Counted from the stretch's first letter, positions 8,954 through 17,100 are shown. The stretch: 64,000 nt of DNA from CAZDFU01 sp964504985 (GCA_964504985.1 CAZDFU010000003.1:4210-68209); one strand, 5' to 3'. Numbers and translations: made by a program. Notes: a model not told the origin generated them from the letters alone.

Positions 8954-8983
8954 TTGACCAACGCTTTCCTTCTCTTGTAAAAT
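8954..8983 (+). promoter_or_regulatory. Promoter of the atp operon
   Basis: TTGACC at 8954-8959 and TAAAAT at 8978-8983 are separated by 18 bp, close to the sigma70 consensus. The predicted transcript start is about 8990, leaving only about 4 nt before the atpB ATG at 8994, so the mRNA would be nearly leaderless. Confidence 0.6.
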
Positions 8984-8993
8984 ACAAATAAAC

Positions 8994-9710
8994 ATGGAGC
9001 ATGAGATAGTTTTGAAGCCGGAGATACTCGGCTATTTTAATAGCTTACCAATTACCAATACTCTGCTTACAAGCTGGATAGTGATGGCAGTGCTGGTTGT
9101 TGTTTCTTTTTTGGCAAGTTGGAAAGTAAAAATGGTCCCCTCTGCTTTACAGGGGCTTTTTGAGGTCATTATTGAAACAGGGTATGAAACTGTTTCCAAC
9201 CTGGCACATTCCAAGGCAAAAGTCTTTTTTCCTATAGTTATGACATTTTTTCTATATATTTTATTTGGAAATTTAATAGGGTTATTTCCGGGTTTCGGAA
9301 CAATCACCTATCATGGTGAGATCCTCCTGCGTTCCATTAACTCTGATTTAAACATGACTCTAGGCCTGGCTTTATTTTCTGCTTTCTTAACCCATGCTTT
9401 TGCTATTAAATATCTGGGGCTAATTGATTATTTAAAAAAATGGTTTACTTTAAACCCTATATTTTTATTTGTAGGAATTTTGGAACTGGTTGGAGAGGTA
9501 ACAAAAATAGTCTCCCTATCTTTCCGGCTTTTTGGTAATATATTTGCCGGTGAGGTAGTGTTGGCAACTGTAGCTTCTATTTTTGCCTTTGTTGTACCTC
9601 TCCCTTTTTATTTTCTGGAGATTATTGTAGGATTTGTACAGGCTGCTGTTTTTATGATGTTAACACTGGTGTTTATGGTGTTACTTTCTGAGAAGCATGC
9701 AGAACACTGA
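8994..9710 (+). CDS. atpB: F1Fo ATP synthase subunit a
   Basis: A 238-residue membrane subunit forming the half-channels that lead ions to the c-ring. Hydrophobic segments at about 17-37, 77-98, 115-135, 155-172 and 195-233 match the subunit a topology. The helix with the essential Arg is visible as KIVSLSFRLFGNIFAGE, and the C-terminal helices contain FVQAAVFMMLTLVFM. The length is normal for the family. It is the first gene of the operon atpB-E-F-H-A-G-D and sits directly behind the promoter at 8954-8983 with no clear ribosome binding site, consistent with a leaderless start. Confidence 0.95.
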   Translation: MEHEIVLKPEILGYFNSLPITNTLLTSWIVMAVLVVVSFLASWKVKMVPSALQGLFEVIIETGYETVSNLAHSKAKVFFPIVMTFFLYILFGNLIGLFPGFGTITYHGEILLRSINSDLNMTLGLALFSAFLTHAFAIKYLGLIDYLKKWFTLNPIFLFVGILELVGEVTKIVSLSFRLFGNIFAGEVVLATVASIFAFVVPLPFYFLEIIVGFVQAAVFMMLTLVFMVLLSEKHAEH

Positions 9711-9733
9711 TTAAACTAAAGAAAGGAGAGAAA

Positions 9734-9937
9734 ATGGAACATTTACCATCAGCCATAGCAATTGGAGTAGGTGCTTTGGGCCCAGCTTTAGGTATTGGTT
9801 TTATTGGTGCTAAAGCCATGGAAGCAATTGGCAGGAATCCAGATGCCCAGGCAAAGATTTTGCCAGCAATGCTTTTGGGAATGGCTTTTGCTGAAGCTAT
9901 TGCTATTTATGCTTTGGTGATAGCATTCACCAAATAG
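9734..9937 (+). CDS. atpE: F1Fo ATP synthase subunit c
   Basis: A 67-residue two-helix proteolipid that forms the rotor ring. Helix 1 is Gly-rich (GVGALGPALGIGFIGAKAM), the polar loop is AIGRNPDAQ, and helix 2 carries the ion-binding Glu in GMAFAEAIAIYALVIAF. At the position where sodium-type rings carry Gln in helix 1 there is Pro, and the residue after the Glu is Ala rather than Ser/Thr, so proton coupling is the better inference. A good ribosome binding site (AAAGGAGAG) lies 6-8 bp before ATG. Confidence 0.95.
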   Translation: MEHLPSAIAIGVGALGPALGIGFIGAKAMEAIGRNPDAQAKILPAMLLGMAFAEAIAIYALVIAFTK

Positions 9938-9946
9938 TTCATAGTT

Positions 9947-10010
9947 ATTAGTTGGTAGTTCGGAGTAATTTTAAATACTACGGACTATGAACTACGAACT
10001 CAAAACTAAT
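9947..10010. repeat. Imperfect inverted repeat between atpE and atpF
   Basis: ATTAGTT (9947-9953) and TAGTTC (9956-9961) pair with GAACTA (9989-9994) and AACTAAT (10004-10010). The structure ends 2 bp before the atpF ATG at 10013 and could influence translation or RNA stability in the middle of the operon. The words TAGTTCATAGT and TACGGACTATGAACTACG are typical of low-complexity intergenic repeats, so it may simply be a small mobile repeat. Confidence 0.5.
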
Positions 10011-10012
10011 CA

Positions 10013-10507
10013 ATGGAAATTTTGAATCAATTTGGAGTACAACCTATACTTTTGGCTGCGCAAGTGGTCAATTTTTTGATACTCCTTTTTATTTTAAAGA
10101 GGTTTTTGTATAAACCAATTTTAAATGTTTTAGCAGAAAGAAAAAAAAGGATTGAGGACAGTCTAAAAAATGCCGGGGATATAGAGCTTAAACTTGAGCA
10201 GACAAATGAAAAGATAGATCAGATGCTTATTAAAGCCTCTGAGGAGGGACAAAAGATTTTAGATGAATCACAAAAAAGCGCTTTGCAGTTAAAAGATGAG
10301 ATTTTGCAAAAAGCAGCCCAGGAAGCCCAAACAGTTATCAAAAAAGCTGAAGAGTCTGTTAGACTGGAAAGAGAAAAAATGATGAGTGAAGCTAAAGAGG
10401 AGGTTATGAATTTGGTGGTGGAAGTTTTTAGAAGATTAACAGGTAAAGTATTAAGCAAAGAAGACCAGAGAAAAATCATAGAAAAGGGAGTGAGGAATCT
10501 TACTTGA
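10013..10507 (+). CDS. atpF: F1Fo ATP synthase subunit b
   Basis: A 164-residue peripheral-stalk subunit. One N-terminal membrane helix (about residues 10-28) with the typical VNFLILLFILKRFLYKPI pattern is followed by a long charged helix (residues 35-140) rich in Lys, Glu and Ala that dimerises. The end, FRRLTGKVLSKEDQRKII, matches the delta-binding C-terminus. The stop TGA overlaps the TTG start of atpH by 4 bp, implying translational coupling. An inverted repeat lies just before its start. Confidence 0.93.
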   Translation: MEILNQFGVQPILLAAQVVNFLILLFILKRFLYKPILNVLAERKKRIEDSLKNAGDIELKLEQTNEKIDQMLIKASEEGQKILDESQKSALQLKDEILQKAAQEAQTVIKKAEESVRLEREKMMSEAKEEVMNLVVEVFRRLTGKVLSKEDQRKIIEKGVRNLT

Positions 10508-10917
10508 AACAATCAAAATTATTGCAAAAAACTATAACTAAGCTGGTTGAGGTTTCTTTTAAAGAAGGAAAACTTTTAGAGGCTCAGGTTACTAAATCCA
10601 TCAAACTTCTAAAAGTCCTTCCAAAATATGAGGCTATCTGGGCTCTGACAGAATATTTAAAACAGTTAAAAAGAAAAGAAAGACAGCATACTATGTATAT
10701 TGAAACAGTTATGCCTCTTTCAGAACAGCAAATTAAAAAAGCCAAAAGAATTATTGAGAAAAAAGTGAAAATTACTAAAGTTAAGATTTCAGTTAACCCG
10801 GAGATTTTGGGAGGGTTTAAGTTAAAAGTGGGAGATGATATCTGGGATGAGAGCCTTTTGGGAAAACTTAATCAGGTAAAAGATGCGCTAGCTGGAAAAA
10901 TTTCGGTAAGAAGTTAA
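10504..10917 (+). CDS. atpH: F1Fo ATP synthase subunit delta (short)
   Basis: A 137-residue delta subunit linking F1 to the b stalk. The start is TTG at 10504, overlapping the atpF stop as TTGA. The N-terminal domain is shortened; the C-terminal half contains MPLSEQQIKKAKRIIEKK and the family hallmark NPEILGGFKLKVGDDIWDES (GG-hairpin). Delta proteins are usually about 175 residues, so about 40 residues are missing from the N-terminal helical domain. Assignment rests on the C-terminal motif and the exact operon position between b and alpha. Confidence 0.85.
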   Translation: MKQSKLLQKTITKLVEVSFKEGKLLEAQVTKSIKLLKVLPKYEAIWALTEYLKQLKRKERQHTMYIETVMPLSEQQIKKAKRIIEKKVKITKVKISVNPEILGGFKLKVGDDIWDESLLGKLNQVKDALAGKISVRS

Positions 10918-10926
10918 ATAAAAAAT

Positions 10927-12483
10927 ATGAGTGATCTTATAAACCAAATTGAGTCTGAAATAAAAGACCTTAAACTAAAAGCCCAAAAGCAAAATATAGG
11001 GACTGTGGTGGAAATTGGAGATGGTGTTTGCAGGATTGAGGGGTTGTCTGATGTAAAGTCCTCTGAGCTTTTGGATTTTGGCCCTTCGACTCCCTCTGGT
11101 CGCTCAGGACAAGTTGCCACAGAACATATTTATGGGTTGGCTTTAAATTTGGAACAATATAATGTTGGGGCTGTTATTTTTGGAGACTTTACTGCTATTA
11201 AAGAAGGCCATGAGGTTAAAACAACGGGCAGGATTTTAGAAGTGAATGCGGGAGAGGCTTTGGTTGGCAGAGTGGTTGATGCTTTAGGAAATCCGGTAGA
11301 TGGTAAAGGCCCGATAAAGACAAAAACTGCTTACCCTGTGGAAAAAATAGCTCCAGGGGTTATCACCAGACAATCGGTTAATACACCATTACAAACAGGA
11401 ATTAAGGCAATTGATTCTTTGATCCCTATTGGAAGAGGTCAGAGGGAGTTAATTATTGGAGACAGAAATACTGGTAAAACCACCATTGCCATAGATACCA
11501 TCATTAACCAGAAAGATGTTATTTGTATTTATGTAGCAATCGGCCAAAAAACCTCCAAAGTTGCTCAGCTTGTGGCTAAACTGGAAGAATTAGGGGCTAT
11601 GGATCATACAGTTGTGGTTTCTGCTTCAGCTGCTGATTCTGCTACCATGCAGTATCTTGCTCCCTATTCTGGTTGTGCTATAGGTGAGTATTTTATGGAC
11701 CAGGGTAAAGATGCTTTGATTATTTATGATGATTTATCTAAACATGCCTGGGCTTACAGACAGGTATCTTTGCTTTTAAGAAGGCCTTCCGGGAGAGAGG
11801 CTTATCCTGGGGATGTTTTTTATCTTCACTCAAGGCTTTTGGAAAGGGCAGCCAGATTAAATAAAGAGTTTGGCGGAGGGTCTTTGACTGCTTTGCCTAT
11901 TATAGAAACTCAGGCAAATGATGTATCAGCCTATATTCCAACCAATGTTATTTCTATAACTGATGGTCAGATATATTTGGAACCAGACCTGTTTTTTGCA
12001 GGGATAAGGCCTGCTCTTAATGTGGGGATTTCTGTTTCCAGGGTTGGGGGTGCTGCACAAACTAAGGCTATGAAGTCTGTAGCCGGAAGGTTAAAGTTAG
12101 ATTTAGCCCAATTTAGGGAACTACAGGCTTTTGCTCAATTTTCTTCTGATTTAGACCCTCAAACAAAACTTCAAATTGAAAGAGGTAGAAGGATTACAGA
12201 AATTCTAAAACAACTTCCCTACTCCCCTGTCCCTTTAGAACAGCAGGTTGTTGTTTTATGGGCAGTAACTAATGGGTATTTAGATGAAGTGGAAGTTGGG
12301 AAAGTTAAAGAATTTGAGGAAAAATATATAGCTCAGTTGAAAATAAGAGCTAAAAAACTTCTTTCAGACCTGGCAACAGAGAAGATTTTAGATGAAAAGC
12401 TAATTAAAGAACTGGAGAAAGTAACTAAAGAATTTGTCAGTACATTTTTGAAAGGAGTAAAGAGAGCAACTGGTAACAAGTAA
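10927..12483 (+). CDS. atpA: F1 ATP synthase subunit alpha, with in-frame repeat insertion
   Basis: A 518-residue alpha subunit. Walker A is GDRNTGKTTIAIDTI, and the nucleotide-domain motifs ALIIYDDLSKHAWAYRQ and NVGISVSRVGGAAQ are intact; the C-terminal helical domain is complete. It binds a regulatory nucleotide at the alpha-beta interface. Near residue 52, where other alphas run from the beta-barrel directly into YGLALNLE, there are about 12 extra residues (GPSTPSGRSGQVATEH). The DNA of this insertion (11082-11113) is a copy of the dispersed CCTTCGACT...GCTCAGG repeat, inserted in frame in an exposed loop of the N-terminal barrel. Confidence 0.97.
   Translation: MSDLINQIESEIKDLKLKAQKQNIGTVVEIGDGVCRIEGLSDVKSSELLDFGPSTPSGRSGQVATEHIYGLALNLEQYNVGAVIFGDFTAIKEGHEVKTTGRILEVNAGEALVGRVVDALGNPVDGKGPIKTKTAYPVEKIAPGVITRQSVNTPLQTGIKAIDSLIPIGRGQRELIIGDRNTGKTTIAIDTIINQKDVICIYVAIGQKTSKVAQLVAKLEELGAMDHTVVVSASAADSATMQYLAPYSGCAIGEYFMDQGKDALIIYDDLSKHAWAYRQVSLLLRRPSGREAYPGDVFYLHSRLLERAARLNKEFGGGSLTALPIIETQANDVSAYIPTNVISITDGQIYLEPDLFFAGIRPALNVGISVSRVGGAAQTKAMKSVAGRLKLDLAQFRELQAFAQFSSDLDPQTKLQIERGRRITEILKQLPYSPVPLEQQVVVLWAVTNGYLDEVEVGKVKEFEEKYIAQLKIRAKKLLSDLATEKILDEKLIKELEKVTKEFVSTFLKGVKRATGNK
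11082..11113. repeat. Dispersed repeat copy inside atpA
   Basis: The words CCCTTCGACTCC and GGTCGCTCAGGACAAG match the intergenic repeat seen at 8893 and 30236. The copy has a length compatible with the reading frame and encodes a loop of extra residues in subunit alpha. Confidence 0.55.
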
Positions 12484-12533
12484 CTAGGAACCCTTTTAAA
12501 AGATCAGGGTTACTTGTGCCTTGTTGCAAAACT

Positions 12534-13391
12534 ATGGCTAACACTAGAGAATTAAGAAGAAGAATTAAATCTATTAAAAACACTTCTCAAATTACCAAAG
12601 CTATGCAGATGGTGGCTGCTACCAAAATGAGAAGGGCTCAGGTACAAGCCACAAATGGCAGGCCATATTCTGAAAACTTAATACAATCTTTAGCAAGAAT
12701 TTTATCTCAAACTAAAAAGAGACATCCTCTTTTAGGCAGTAATAATTCTAAAAACATAGGCGTATTGATTTTATCAACTGATAAAGGTTTGGTGGGTGCT
12801 TTAAATACCAATCTAATAAGGCTTTTAATGAGTCCTCAATTTAATAGTGGTAGTGTTACATTTTACACAGTTGGTAAAAAAGGGCGTTCGTTTGTTGCAA
12901 GATCCGGAAAAGATTTAAAAGCTGATTTTGAAAATAATGATAAAGTGACTTTCAGGCAAGCCAAACAGCTTGCCAAAATGCTGATGGACTCATTTAAGAT
13001 GGAAGAAATAAGCGAGGTTTATTTTATATACCCTGCTTTTGTTTCTACCCTAAGACAGGAAGCAAAAAAAGAGAAATTATTACCCATAGATTTACAAAAC
13101 ATAGAAAATACCCCAGGTGTACAGCAAGAGCAAGGGGAATTTTTAATTGAACCTAATGCTGGTGAGCTCTTGGATGATTTACTCACACATTATGTTGAAA
13201 TGAAAGTTTACCAGGCACTTCTTGAAACAAAAGCTTCTGAGCATTCTGCCAGGATGATAGCTATGCAAAATGCCACAAATAATGCTAAAGAGCTTGTGTC
13301 AGATTTGACTCTTACATATAATCAGACCCGCCAGGCAAATATCACTACTGAGCTTTTGGAAATAACCACAGCCCAGGTGGCAATGAGTTAA
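12534..13391 (+). CDS. atpG: F1 ATP synthase subunit gamma
   Basis: A 285-residue central-stalk subunit. I place the start at the ATG at 12534, because the family begins MANTRELRRRIKSI; an in-frame GTG at 12516 would add six unrelated residues. The N-terminal helix has the family pattern KNTSQITKAMQMVAATKMRRAQ, the middle has GVLILSTDKGLVGALN, and the C-terminal helix ends NQTRQANITTELLEI. No strong ribosome binding site precedes 12534. It lies between alpha and beta in the usual order and spacing. Confidence 0.95.
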   Translation: MANTRELRRRIKSIKNTSQITKAMQMVAATKMRRAQVQATNGRPYSENLIQSLARILSQTKKRHPLLGSNNSKNIGVLILSTDKGLVGALNTNLIRLLMSPQFNSGSVTFYTVGKKGRSFVARSGKDLKADFENNDKVTFRQAKQLAKMLMDSFKMEEISEVYFIYPAFVSTLRQEAKKEKLLPIDLQNIENTPGVQQEQGEFLIEPNAGELLDDLLTHYVEMKVYQALLETKASEHSARMIAMQNATNNAKELVSDLTLTYNQTRQANITTELLEITTAQVAMS

Positions 13392-13417
13392 GTATAAAGT
13401 ATTATGTATTAAGTATT

Positions 13418-14788
13418 ATGGGAAAAACAAACATAGGAAAAATTACACAAATCATAGGTGCTGTTGTTGATGCTCAGTTTGAAGCTGATGCTTTGCCTGC
13501 AATTTACAATGCCTTAGAAACCTTGATTGATAAACAAAAATTAGTTCTAGAGGTTCAGCAGCATTTGGGAGAGGGATTAGTAAGGTGTGTGGCCATGGGA
13601 GCAACTGATGGATTAAAAAGGGGTACTGAGGTTTTAGATACAGGTTCTCCTATTTCTGTGCCTGTGGGAGAAGAAGTTTTGGGCAGGTTGTTTAATGTTT
13701 TGGGTGAGGCCATAGATAAAAAGGAAAAAGTAAAAAGTAAAAAATTTTGGCCGATTCACAGATCTGCTCCCCCATTTAAAGACCAGTCAACCACCTCTGA
13801 AGTTTTTGAGACAGGTATTAAAGTTATAGATTTACTGGCTCCATTTGTTAAAGGTGGAAAAGTGGGTTTGTTCGGAGGGGCAGGGGTTGGTAAAACTGTT
13901 TTAATCCAGGAATTAATCAGAAATATTGCTGCAGAGCATGGAGGCTACTCTGTTTTTGCAGGGGTTGGTGAGAGAACAAGGGAAGGGAATGATTTATATA
14001 ATGAGATGAAAGATTCTGGGGTAATTGATAAAACAGCCATGGTGTTTGGTCAAATGAATGAGCCTCCTGGAGCAAGGCAAAGGGTAGGGTTATCTGCTTT
14101 AACCATGGCAGAATATTTTAGGGATGAGGCTGGTAAAGATGTGCTGCTTTTTATAGATAACATTTTTAGGTTTTCTCAGGCTGGTTCTGAAGTATCAGCG
14201 TTACTGGGAAGAATCCCCTCTGCTGTAGGTTATCAGCTGGCAACAGAAATGGGTGCTTTGCAGGAAAGGATTACCTCTACTAAAAAAGGATCAATAACTT
14301 CAGTACAAGCTGTTTATGTGCCTGCAGATGATTACACAGATCCTGCCCCTGCCACTACCTTTGCTCACCTTGATTCCACAATTGCACTGGAGCGGTCTTT
14401 GGCAGAACAAGGGCTTTACCCTGCTGTTGATCCCCTGTCTTCTTCATCCAGGGCTCTATCCCCAGATGTTTTGGGTAAAGAACATTATGAGGTGGCAGTG
14501 GCAGTTCAAAGAATTTTACAAAGGTATAAAGATTTACAGGATATTATAGCTATTTTGGGAATTGAAGAGTTATCAGAGGAAGATAAGTTGATAGTTTCAA
14601 GGGCCAGAAAGATCCAAAGAATGTTAACTCAACCTTTCTTTGTGGGAGAGGCATTTACAAGCATAAAGGGGAAATATGTCAGCCTGAAGGATACTGTTAG
14701 AAGTTTCAAAGAAATCCTGGACGGTAAACATGACTCAAAGCCTGAGTCAGCCTTCTACATGAAGGGAACCATAGATGAGGTTAAATAG
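13418..14788 (+). CDS. atpD: F1 ATP synthase subunit beta (catalytic)
   Basis: A 456-residue catalytic subunit. Walker A is GGAGVGKTVLIQELI, followed by the catalytic GERTREGNDLYNEM, Walker B VLLFIDNIFRF and the DELSEED-like ELSEEDK loop. It makes ATP at the interface with alpha. The 26 bp before it contain near-tandem repeats of GTATTA (AGTATTATGTATTAAGTATT). It is the last gene of the contiguous atp block; the epsilon gene normally found next is missing here and appears at 19778 instead. Confidence 0.97.
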   Translation: MGKTNIGKITQIIGAVVDAQFEADALPAIYNALETLIDKQKLVLEVQQHLGEGLVRCVAMGATDGLKRGTEVLDTGSPISVPVGEEVLGRLFNVLGEAIDKKEKVKSKKFWPIHRSAPPFKDQSTTSEVFETGIKVIDLLAPFVKGGKVGLFGGAGVGKTVLIQELIRNIAAEHGGYSVFAGVGERTREGNDLYNEMKDSGVIDKTAMVFGQMNEPPGARQRVGLSALTMAEYFRDEAGKDVLLFIDNIFRFSQAGSEVSALLGRIPSAVGYQLATEMGALQERITSTKKGSITSVQAVYVPADDYTDPAPATTFAHLDSTIALERSLAEQGLYPAVDPLSSSSRALSPDVLGKEHYEVAVAVQRILQRYKDLQDIIAILGIEELSEEDKLIVSRARKIQRMLTQPFFVGEAFTSIKGKYVSLKDTVRSFKEILDGKHDSKPESAFYMKGTIDEVK

Positions 14789-14964
14789 ATATAATAGCTG
14801 AAGACAAAAAAGACCAAGATTTTACTTTAAGCCTATTCCGATATTTTTCCAAGCCTTCTACCTGATTTTAATTTCTACTAAAATTTAATGTGGTTTTGTT
14901 GGCTTAAGGATTAAGTCAAATACCCTAGGTGTCAAGCTAGTCCACCTCCCAGGTGGGATTCTTG
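14789..14964. other. Gene-free gap after atpD
   Basis: 176 bp between convergent atpD and the signal peptidase gene. It holds one copy of the TTTCCCTAGGTG/CACCTCCCAGGTG palindromic repeat at 14921-14958 and a T-rich stretch, but no convincing frame or strong intrinsic terminator for atpD. Confidence 0.5.
14921..14958 (+). repeat. Palindromic repeat family A, copy 1
   Basis: Contains CCCTAGGTGTCAAGCTAG followed by the palindrome CCACCTCCCAGGTGG at 14942-14956. The same two-part organisation recurs at 16471, 30545 and, in reverse, at 44319. Here it sits downstream of the signal peptidase gene. Confidence 0.75.
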
Positions 14965-16398
14965 TTACAGGCTGTTTAATTTGGTGGCCAGGGAATCTTG
15001 TTCTTCATTTAGCTTTTCATCCTGCTTAACCATTTGATTTTCTGCCTCAGTTAACCACACATTTGCCTCAAGTTTAGAAATAACAGCGGAGGCTATATTT
15101 ATTCTTTGGGAAATAATTTCGTTCATCCTATCAATATCTCTTTTATTTTTACTGTAAAAATCTGGATATTCTTTTAAATTTGCCCAATTAGGTTGAATAC
15201 TTTTTAAGTCACTTAATAATTTTTTCCAGGGGTTGATAGTTTCCTGGTCATAATTTGGTGGGACATAGCCTGCTAAATGTCCAACTACTATTTGGGCTGG
15301 GCAGCCATTCAGCTGCCCCTCAACTTCTGCAATACCTATATCCTGAAAATCCTGGTTTAATAGGAATTTTTTTGAGTCTGGGAATGAGAATTGATTTTCT
15401 ATTAATTCCTCTGCTTCATAATAGCCTAAAGCAGATGTTTCCCCATAAGTAATATTGGAATACCCTGCATCTGAGAGGGCTTTTTTCATGGTATAACCAC
15501 TTCTGGTGGCCTCAAAAGAGAGGTCATTATATTTAAGGCTTATTTTGCCTCTGCTGGCAGCTGATGTTTCAAGTCTGGTCTGATATCTTAAGGGACCGGC
15601 ACCTGCTTCTCTTCTTTTTTGGTTTAATAATTCTAAATAACGGTTTTTATCCAGCTTAATTTTTGAGATTTCTTCAAGATCTTTGTCAGTTTTTCTCCAA
15701 TTTTTATCTAGTGTGTCTTTTTGTTTTTTCAAAGGGATAACATGGTCTATATCTTTAAACTCTATCAGACCCAGTGTGTGCCTTGAATCCCCGCTTCCCT
15801 TTCTATTGTCCCCCATAACAAATAATTTTCCAGCAGGAACTGTCAGGCTTTTGCAGTCAGCTAAAAACTCTCCCCCAAAAGTAGACCTGGCTTTAAAAAT
15901 ATATGGTTCTTTTTGAGGCTTACCATTTAAAAGTAATACCCCGTCTTTTATTTCTAATGTATCTGCAGGCAGTGCAATAACTCTTTTAACAAAACCTCTT
16001 GGTTTATCCCCGTCTTTGGTAGTTATTTCTGCTGTTTTAAAATTATAAAAAGAGACTATATCCCCTCTTTCTATTTCATAAGAAAATAATTTATATCCAA
16101 ATAAATTAAGACCAGAAGGATACCTCATCATTCCAGTAGTGCCTACTATTTCCTTTGATTGTTCCTCTGGGGTTTTGCCTTCACCTTTGGGAAAAGTGGG
16201 ATACATTGACCCAGTTCCTGACAGTGGGATATAATCTTCCACCAGGTTTAATTTGTCCAATACTAAAAAAGCAGTTAATTTATATGAACTAATCCAAACA
16301 GGTACCAAAATCAAGAGGGTTATTAGGGCAAGAAAGGGCAGAAGAAATCTTTTTACAATTAAATATCCAATTGTTACAAAACTAAAATATTTTTTCAT
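14965..16398 (-). CDS. lepB: Signal peptidase I fused to a CAP/SCP-like domain
   Basis: A 477-residue protein if started at the ATG at 16398; an upstream in-frame start at 16497 would translate a palindromic repeat and is unlikely. Residues 15-38 form a membrane anchor. The S26 signal peptidase motifs follow: GSMYPT with catalytic Ser64, RGDIVSF, KRVIALPAD with catalytic Lys138, and FVMGDNR...GDSR. From about residue 255 there is a second region with LNQKRREAGAGPLRYQTRLE, then QDIGIAEVEG and IVVGHLAGYVPP, resembling the CAP/SCP (PR-1-like) fold. The enzyme cleaves secretory signal peptides outside the membrane, so the CAP domain would also be extracellular. I know of no standard signal peptidase with such an extension. 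The CAP call is by pattern only. Confidence 0.85.
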   Translation of the reverse strand: MKKYFSFVTIGYLIVKRFLLPFLALITLLILVPVWISSYKLTAFLVLDKLNLVEDYIPLSGTGSMYPTFPKGEGKTPEEQSKEIVGTTGMMRYPSGLNLFGYKLFSYEIERGDIVSFYNFKTAEITTKDGDKPRGFVKRVIALPADTLEIKDGVLLLNGKPQKEPYIFKARSTFGGEFLADCKSLTVPAGKLFVMGDNRKGSGDSRHTLGLIEFKDIDHVIPLKKQKDTLDKNWRKTDKDLEEISKIKLDKNRYLELLNQKRREAGAGPLRYQTRLETSAASRGKISLKYNDLSFEATRSGYTMKKALSDAGYSNITYGETSALGYYEAEELIENQFSFPDSKKFLLNQDFQDIGIAEVEGQLNGCPAQIVVGHLAGYVPPNYDQETINPWKKLLSDLKSIQPNWANLKEYPDFYSKNKRDIDRMNEIISQRINIASAVISKLEANVWLTEAENQMVKQDEKLNEEQDSLATKLNSL

Positions 16399-16470
16399 GA
16401 ACTTACTAATAATATAATAATTTATTGTGGTTTTGATGGGTTTTGCTATCCTTAGTCCTAGGGATACAGA

Positions 16471-16513
16471 AATTTCCCTAGGTGTCAACCTGGGCACCTC
16501 CCAGGTGGGATTT
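16471..16513 (+). repeat. Palindromic repeat family A, copy 2
   Basis: AATTTCCCTAGGTGTCAACC leads to CACCTCCCAGGTG at 16495-16507. It separates the signal peptidase start from the upstream gene, whose TAA stop lies at the edge of the repeat. A further CCTAGG occurs nearby at about 16458. Confidence 0.75.
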
Positions 16514-17042
16514 ACCGTTTAAGGTCTGCAGGGGCTCTTAGGTATGGATTGTTTTCCAGATGACTGGAATTATTTGCAGAATTTTGAACCTGGGGAGGGT
16601 TTTCTTTAAAAACCCCTATCCCCTCTATTACACCAAGGGTTTGTTGGTTTCCTGGCTGGGTAGTTAAATCCTGGGAAATTGTGGCTACTTCTTTGTTGGT
16701 AGAACTTACTGAAGGCAATTGTTTTATTAAGGAGATGGTTTCTTCCCTGTTTTGCCAGGCAAGTAATTTACTTTCATCTTCAGCTACTTCTCCCATTTTT
16801 TCTTCAAGGTTTGTTAAAGGAACATCTATTTCTCCTCTTTCCACAATATCCCCTAAAATATCTCCTGCATTGGCAATATGTTCAAAAGGCAGGCCTGCTA
16901 AAGCATAAGCCTTGATGGTATTAACATATTGGGTATAATTTTGTTGTTGGGAAGTTATTTTAAATGATTTCGCCCTGGTTAAAGGATGGGATGATTGTGA
17001 ACTCAAAAGATCATTCTTTGGGGCAGTTAAATTATTATGCAT
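16512..17042 (-). CDS. Ser/Gln/Asn-rich soluble protein, unknown
   Basis: A 176-residue protein with no Cys, signal peptide or membrane span. Both ends are rich in Ser, Asn and Gln and look disordered; residues 35-110 include helical stretches (IKAYALAGLPFEHIANAGDILGDI in part). Its stop codon abuts a palindromic repeat copy, and the signal peptidase gene starts 113 bp further on the same strand. It is divergent from the carbonic-anhydrase-like gene at 17101, with 58 bp between. I recognise no family. Confidence 0.6.
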   Translation of the reverse strand: MHNNLTAPKNDLLSSQSSHPLTRAKSFKITSQQQNYTQYVNTIKAYALAGLPFEHIANAGDILGDIVERGEIDVPLTNLEEKMGEVAEDESKLLAWQNREETISLIKQLPSVSSTNKEVATISQDLTTQPGNQQTLGVIEGIGVFKENPPQVQNSANNSSHLENNPYLRAPADLKR

Positions 17043-17086
17043 AGAAATGGATTCTACCAGATCTACTCAAGTATTTACTATTGGAG

Positions 17087-17092
17087 TATAAT
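17087..17092 (+). promoter_or_regulatory. -10 box of the CA-like gene, leaderless
   Basis: A perfect TATAAT ends 8 bp before the ATG at 17101, so the transcript should start at about 17099. There is no ribosome binding site, consistent with a leaderless mRNA. Confidence 0.5.
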
Positions 17093-17100
17093 CTCACAAT

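Noticed and set aside
16399..16497. A longer N-terminus for the signal peptidase
   Set aside because: It would translate the family A repeat region and place 33 polar residues before the membrane anchor.
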